DNA from: an uncultured Ruminococcus sp.
GTDB lineage: Bacteria > Bacillota > Clostridia > Oscillospirales > Ruminococcaceae
DNA: 17,484 nt
Direction of reading: 5' to 3'
NCBI GenBank assembly: GCA_947177715.1
Contig: CAMWVM010000007.1
Coordinates: forward strand, 1-17,484
Part shown: piece by piece, positions 16,701-17,484 of the stretch
How the letters are laid out: each line of letters opens with the position of its first letter
How positions within the stretch are numbered: position 1 is the stretch's first letter
Program-made: the position numbers and the translations under genes
The notes under the pieces: model-generated
Told to the model about the DNA's origin: nothing
Seen by the model: the letters and a program-made list of their open reading frames with translations, nothing else
Databases searched by the model: none

Positions 16701-17369
16701 AAACAGGTTATTGTTACTAAAGAAGACCTTAACGATCCTGAACAGGAAAGCTACACAATTCCTTACGGTTATAAAATTAAAGTTCGTGAAGGAGATACTG
16801 TTAAAGCCGGTGAACCGCTAACTGAAGGTTCTATCTATCCTGCTGATATTCTTGCAGTCAACGGCGCTCAAGCTGTTCAGAACTATATTATCACAGAAGT
16901 TCAGAAGGTTTACCGTTTACAGGGTGTTGATATCAACGACAAGCACATTGAAGTTATAGTTCGTCAGATGATGAGAAAAGTTAAGGTTGAAGATTCAGGA
17001 AGCAGCTACCTGCTTCCAGGTTCGCTTGTTGACAGATATGAAATTGCTTCTATCAACGAAGAAATTCAGAAAGAAATCGATGCAGGCGACATCAATGCAA
17101 GACTTATCACCACATCACCTGTGCTTCAGGGTATCACAAAGGCTTCATCTTATTCCGACAGCTTCCTGTCCGCAGCCTCATTCCAGGAAACAACCAAAGC
17201 TCTTACTGATGCTGCTATTAAGGGTAAAACCGATAAGCTTATGGGACTTAAAGAAAACGTTATCATCGGTAAGCTTATTCCTGCCGGAACAGGTATGGAT
17301 GTTTACAACAACGTTCAGATTGTTAAAAATGAAAACTCTAACGCTAATGAAAGCATATACAGCCTCTAA
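13800..17369 (+). CDS. rpoC: RNA polymerase beta' subunit
   Basis: An 1189-aa beta' subunit holding the catalytic magnesium. In order: N-terminal zinc ribbon with Cys59, Cys61, Cys74 and Cys77 ([18 protein letters not shown]); [20 protein letters not shown] and [18 protein letters not shown]; the active-site loop NADFDGDQM (448-456, three Asp); bridge-helix region [19 protein letters not shown] (about 758-776); a second zinc site with Cys794, Cys872, Cys879 and Cys882; and trigger-loop region [19 protein letters not shown] (905-923). The length is usual for Clostridia, with no large insertion. The start codon is TTG at 13800; AGAGGG lies eight bases upstream and the protein then begins [17 protein letters not shown] as expected. 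The strong terminator follows 14 nt after the stop, so rpsL-rpsG-fusA-tuf are not in this operon. Confidence 0.98.
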   Translation: MEFNVFESIKIGLASPEKIRDWSYGVVERPETINYRTQKPEKDGLFCEKIFGPTKDWECHCGKYKKIRFKGKVCERCGVEVTRAKVRRERMGHIELAAPVSHIWYFKGTPSRIGQMLEVSQKRLEEVLYFTKYIVIDPGNTGLTKCQLLSEKDYIEMREKYEDEFKAGMGAEAVKELLEEIDLEKLSAELKTELKDLPAGQKRIKLLKRLEIVEAFRLSGNRPEWMILDVVPVIPPELRPMVMLDGGRYATSDLNDLYRRVINRNNRLKRMLELEAPDIIVRNEKRMLQEAVDALIDNGRHGRPVTGPNNRAFKSLSDMLKGKQGRFRQNLLGKRVDYSGRSVIVVGPELKMYQCGLPKEMALELFKPFVMKRLVDTNPSINIKSARKMVDRAKPEVWDALENVIQGHPVMLNRAPTLHRLGIQAFEPVLVEGRAIKLHPLVCTAFNADFDGDQMAVHLPISSEAQAEARFLMLAANNLLKPSDGRPVAVPSQDMLLGSYYLTLQKPGEKGEGKVFRDVNEALMAYDNGDISLHAAIKVKITKQMGDRQVSKVIDATVGRLIFNEHIPQDLGYVDRTNSDKQFDLEISFLVKKGQMSDLIDRCIQRHGTASTSEVLDRIKALGYKYSTKAAITVAVCDAEIPDEKKDILARADAAVDVIDRQYKRGYISREEKSKKFIEIWNNATDEVTDALKKGLDPYNPINMMADSGARGSINQIRQLAGMRGLIANTSGSTIEMPIRANYREGLNILEYFISSRGARKGLADTALRTADSGYLTRRLVDVSQDVIIREEDCGTHEGIEVFEIRNGREKIEPLSERLIGRYLVEDLKDPESGEVAVSRNKLMNESDAAKVVEILETEGKDKIAIRSVLRCEAKHGVCAKCYGANLASGNVVQVGEAVGVISAQSIGEPGTQLTMRTFHTGGIASAEDITQGLPRVEELFESRRPKGAAIISRLDGTVRIEEVKKNKQVIVTKEDLNDPEQESYTIPYGYKIKVREGDTVKAGEPLTEGSIYPADILAVNGAQAVQNYIITEVQKVYRLQGVDINDKHIEVIVRQMMRKVKVEDSGSSYLLPGSLVDRYEIASINEEIQKEIDAGDINARLITTSPVLQGITKASSYSDSFLSAASFQETTKALTDAAIKGKTDKLMGLKENVIIGKLIPAGTGMDVYNNVQIVKNENSNANESIYSL

Positions 17370-17383
17370 AATCTGATATAAAG

Positions 17384-17415
17384 AAAACCGACTTGTTTTT
17401 GCAGGTCGGTTTTTT
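17384..17415 (+). terminator. Intrinsic terminator of rpoBC
   Basis: A 12-bp stem, 17384-17395 with 17402-17413 (one G-T pair), has a 6-nt loop; its distal arm merges into a T run (17410-17415). It begins 14 bases after the rpoC stop and ends the rpoBC operon. Confidence 0.95.
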
Positions 17416-17416
17416 C

Positions 17417-17484
17417 TTCAAATAAAGGATTGCCCGTTTTCAACGTGGCAAGGTCAGCTTCAGCTGACGTTTTTAGTGGGAGAT
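17417..17484 (+). repeat. Structured dispersed repeat, right copy
   Basis: The reverse complement of 59-126 with four mismatches. Two changes improve the fold: the 6-bp hairpin becomes fully Watson-Crick (the base opposite G85 in the left copy changes from T to C), and the next stem gains a C-G pair where the left copy has a C/T mismatch. One change costs an outer pair. It starts one base after the rpoC terminator and has the same orientation relative to rpoC as the left copy has to ruvC. It is cut off by the window end inside the loop of the 14-bp hairpin. Confidence 0.8.

Noticed and set aside
1..17484. Search for CRISPR arrays, tRNA/rRNA genes, transposases, integrase sites, toxin-antitoxin or defence genes.
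   Set aside because: None seen by reading. The only repeats are the pair at the window ends and local inverted repeats; all long frames are explained by core genes.

Overview
The window suggests an endospore-forming member of the class Clostridia, most likely in the Ruminococcus/Oscillospiraceae range. The evidence is the spoIVA-sipL sporulation pair, clostridial-type RpoB and RpoC sequences, strong Shine-Dalgarno (SD) sites, consensus sigma-A promoters and moderately AT-rich DNA. The family-level placement is inferred from the look of the proteins and was not searched. Most of the content is housekeeping or core sporulation. I see no phage, transposase, CRISPR or defence genes.

Layout, left to right. 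Positions 1-126 hold a string of hairpins, and 59-126 returns inverted at the extreme right end (17417-17484). The window is therefore bracketed by two copies of one structured repeat, as expected if an assembly broke at a dispersed repeat. Next come ruvC (minus strand, Holliday-junction resolvase) and, divergent from it, a P-loop 'topology modulation'-type kinase-like protein (plus). That gene converges on spoIVA across a bidirectional terminator.

The minus-strand block from 1457 to 9349 is read right to left as three units. The first is an alpha/beta hydrolase, comM and a doubtful 83-codon ORF. The second is pgcA, a phospho-sugar mutase with its own promoter and terminator. The third is sipL-spoIVA, whose products together attach the spore coat base to the forespore. 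The sipL upstream region carries a sigma-E-like promoter, a dyad with SpoIIID-like half-sites and a separate inverted repeat.

The plus-strand block from 9641 to 17415 is a free-standing rpoB-rpoC operon, encoding the beta and beta' subunits of RNA polymerase. It has a perfect-consensus sigma-A promoter, a roughly 160-nt leader holding a five-codon mini-ORF and a hairpin, a hairpin in the rpoB-rpoC spacer, and a strong terminator after rpoC. The ribosomal protein genes that usually flank rpoBC are absent.

I found no convincing new protein system. The best candidates for a second look are non-coding: the structured repeat at both ends, the three-way-junction-like element next to the rpoB promoter, the rpoB leader mini-ORF, and the dyad and inverted repeat upstream of sipL.
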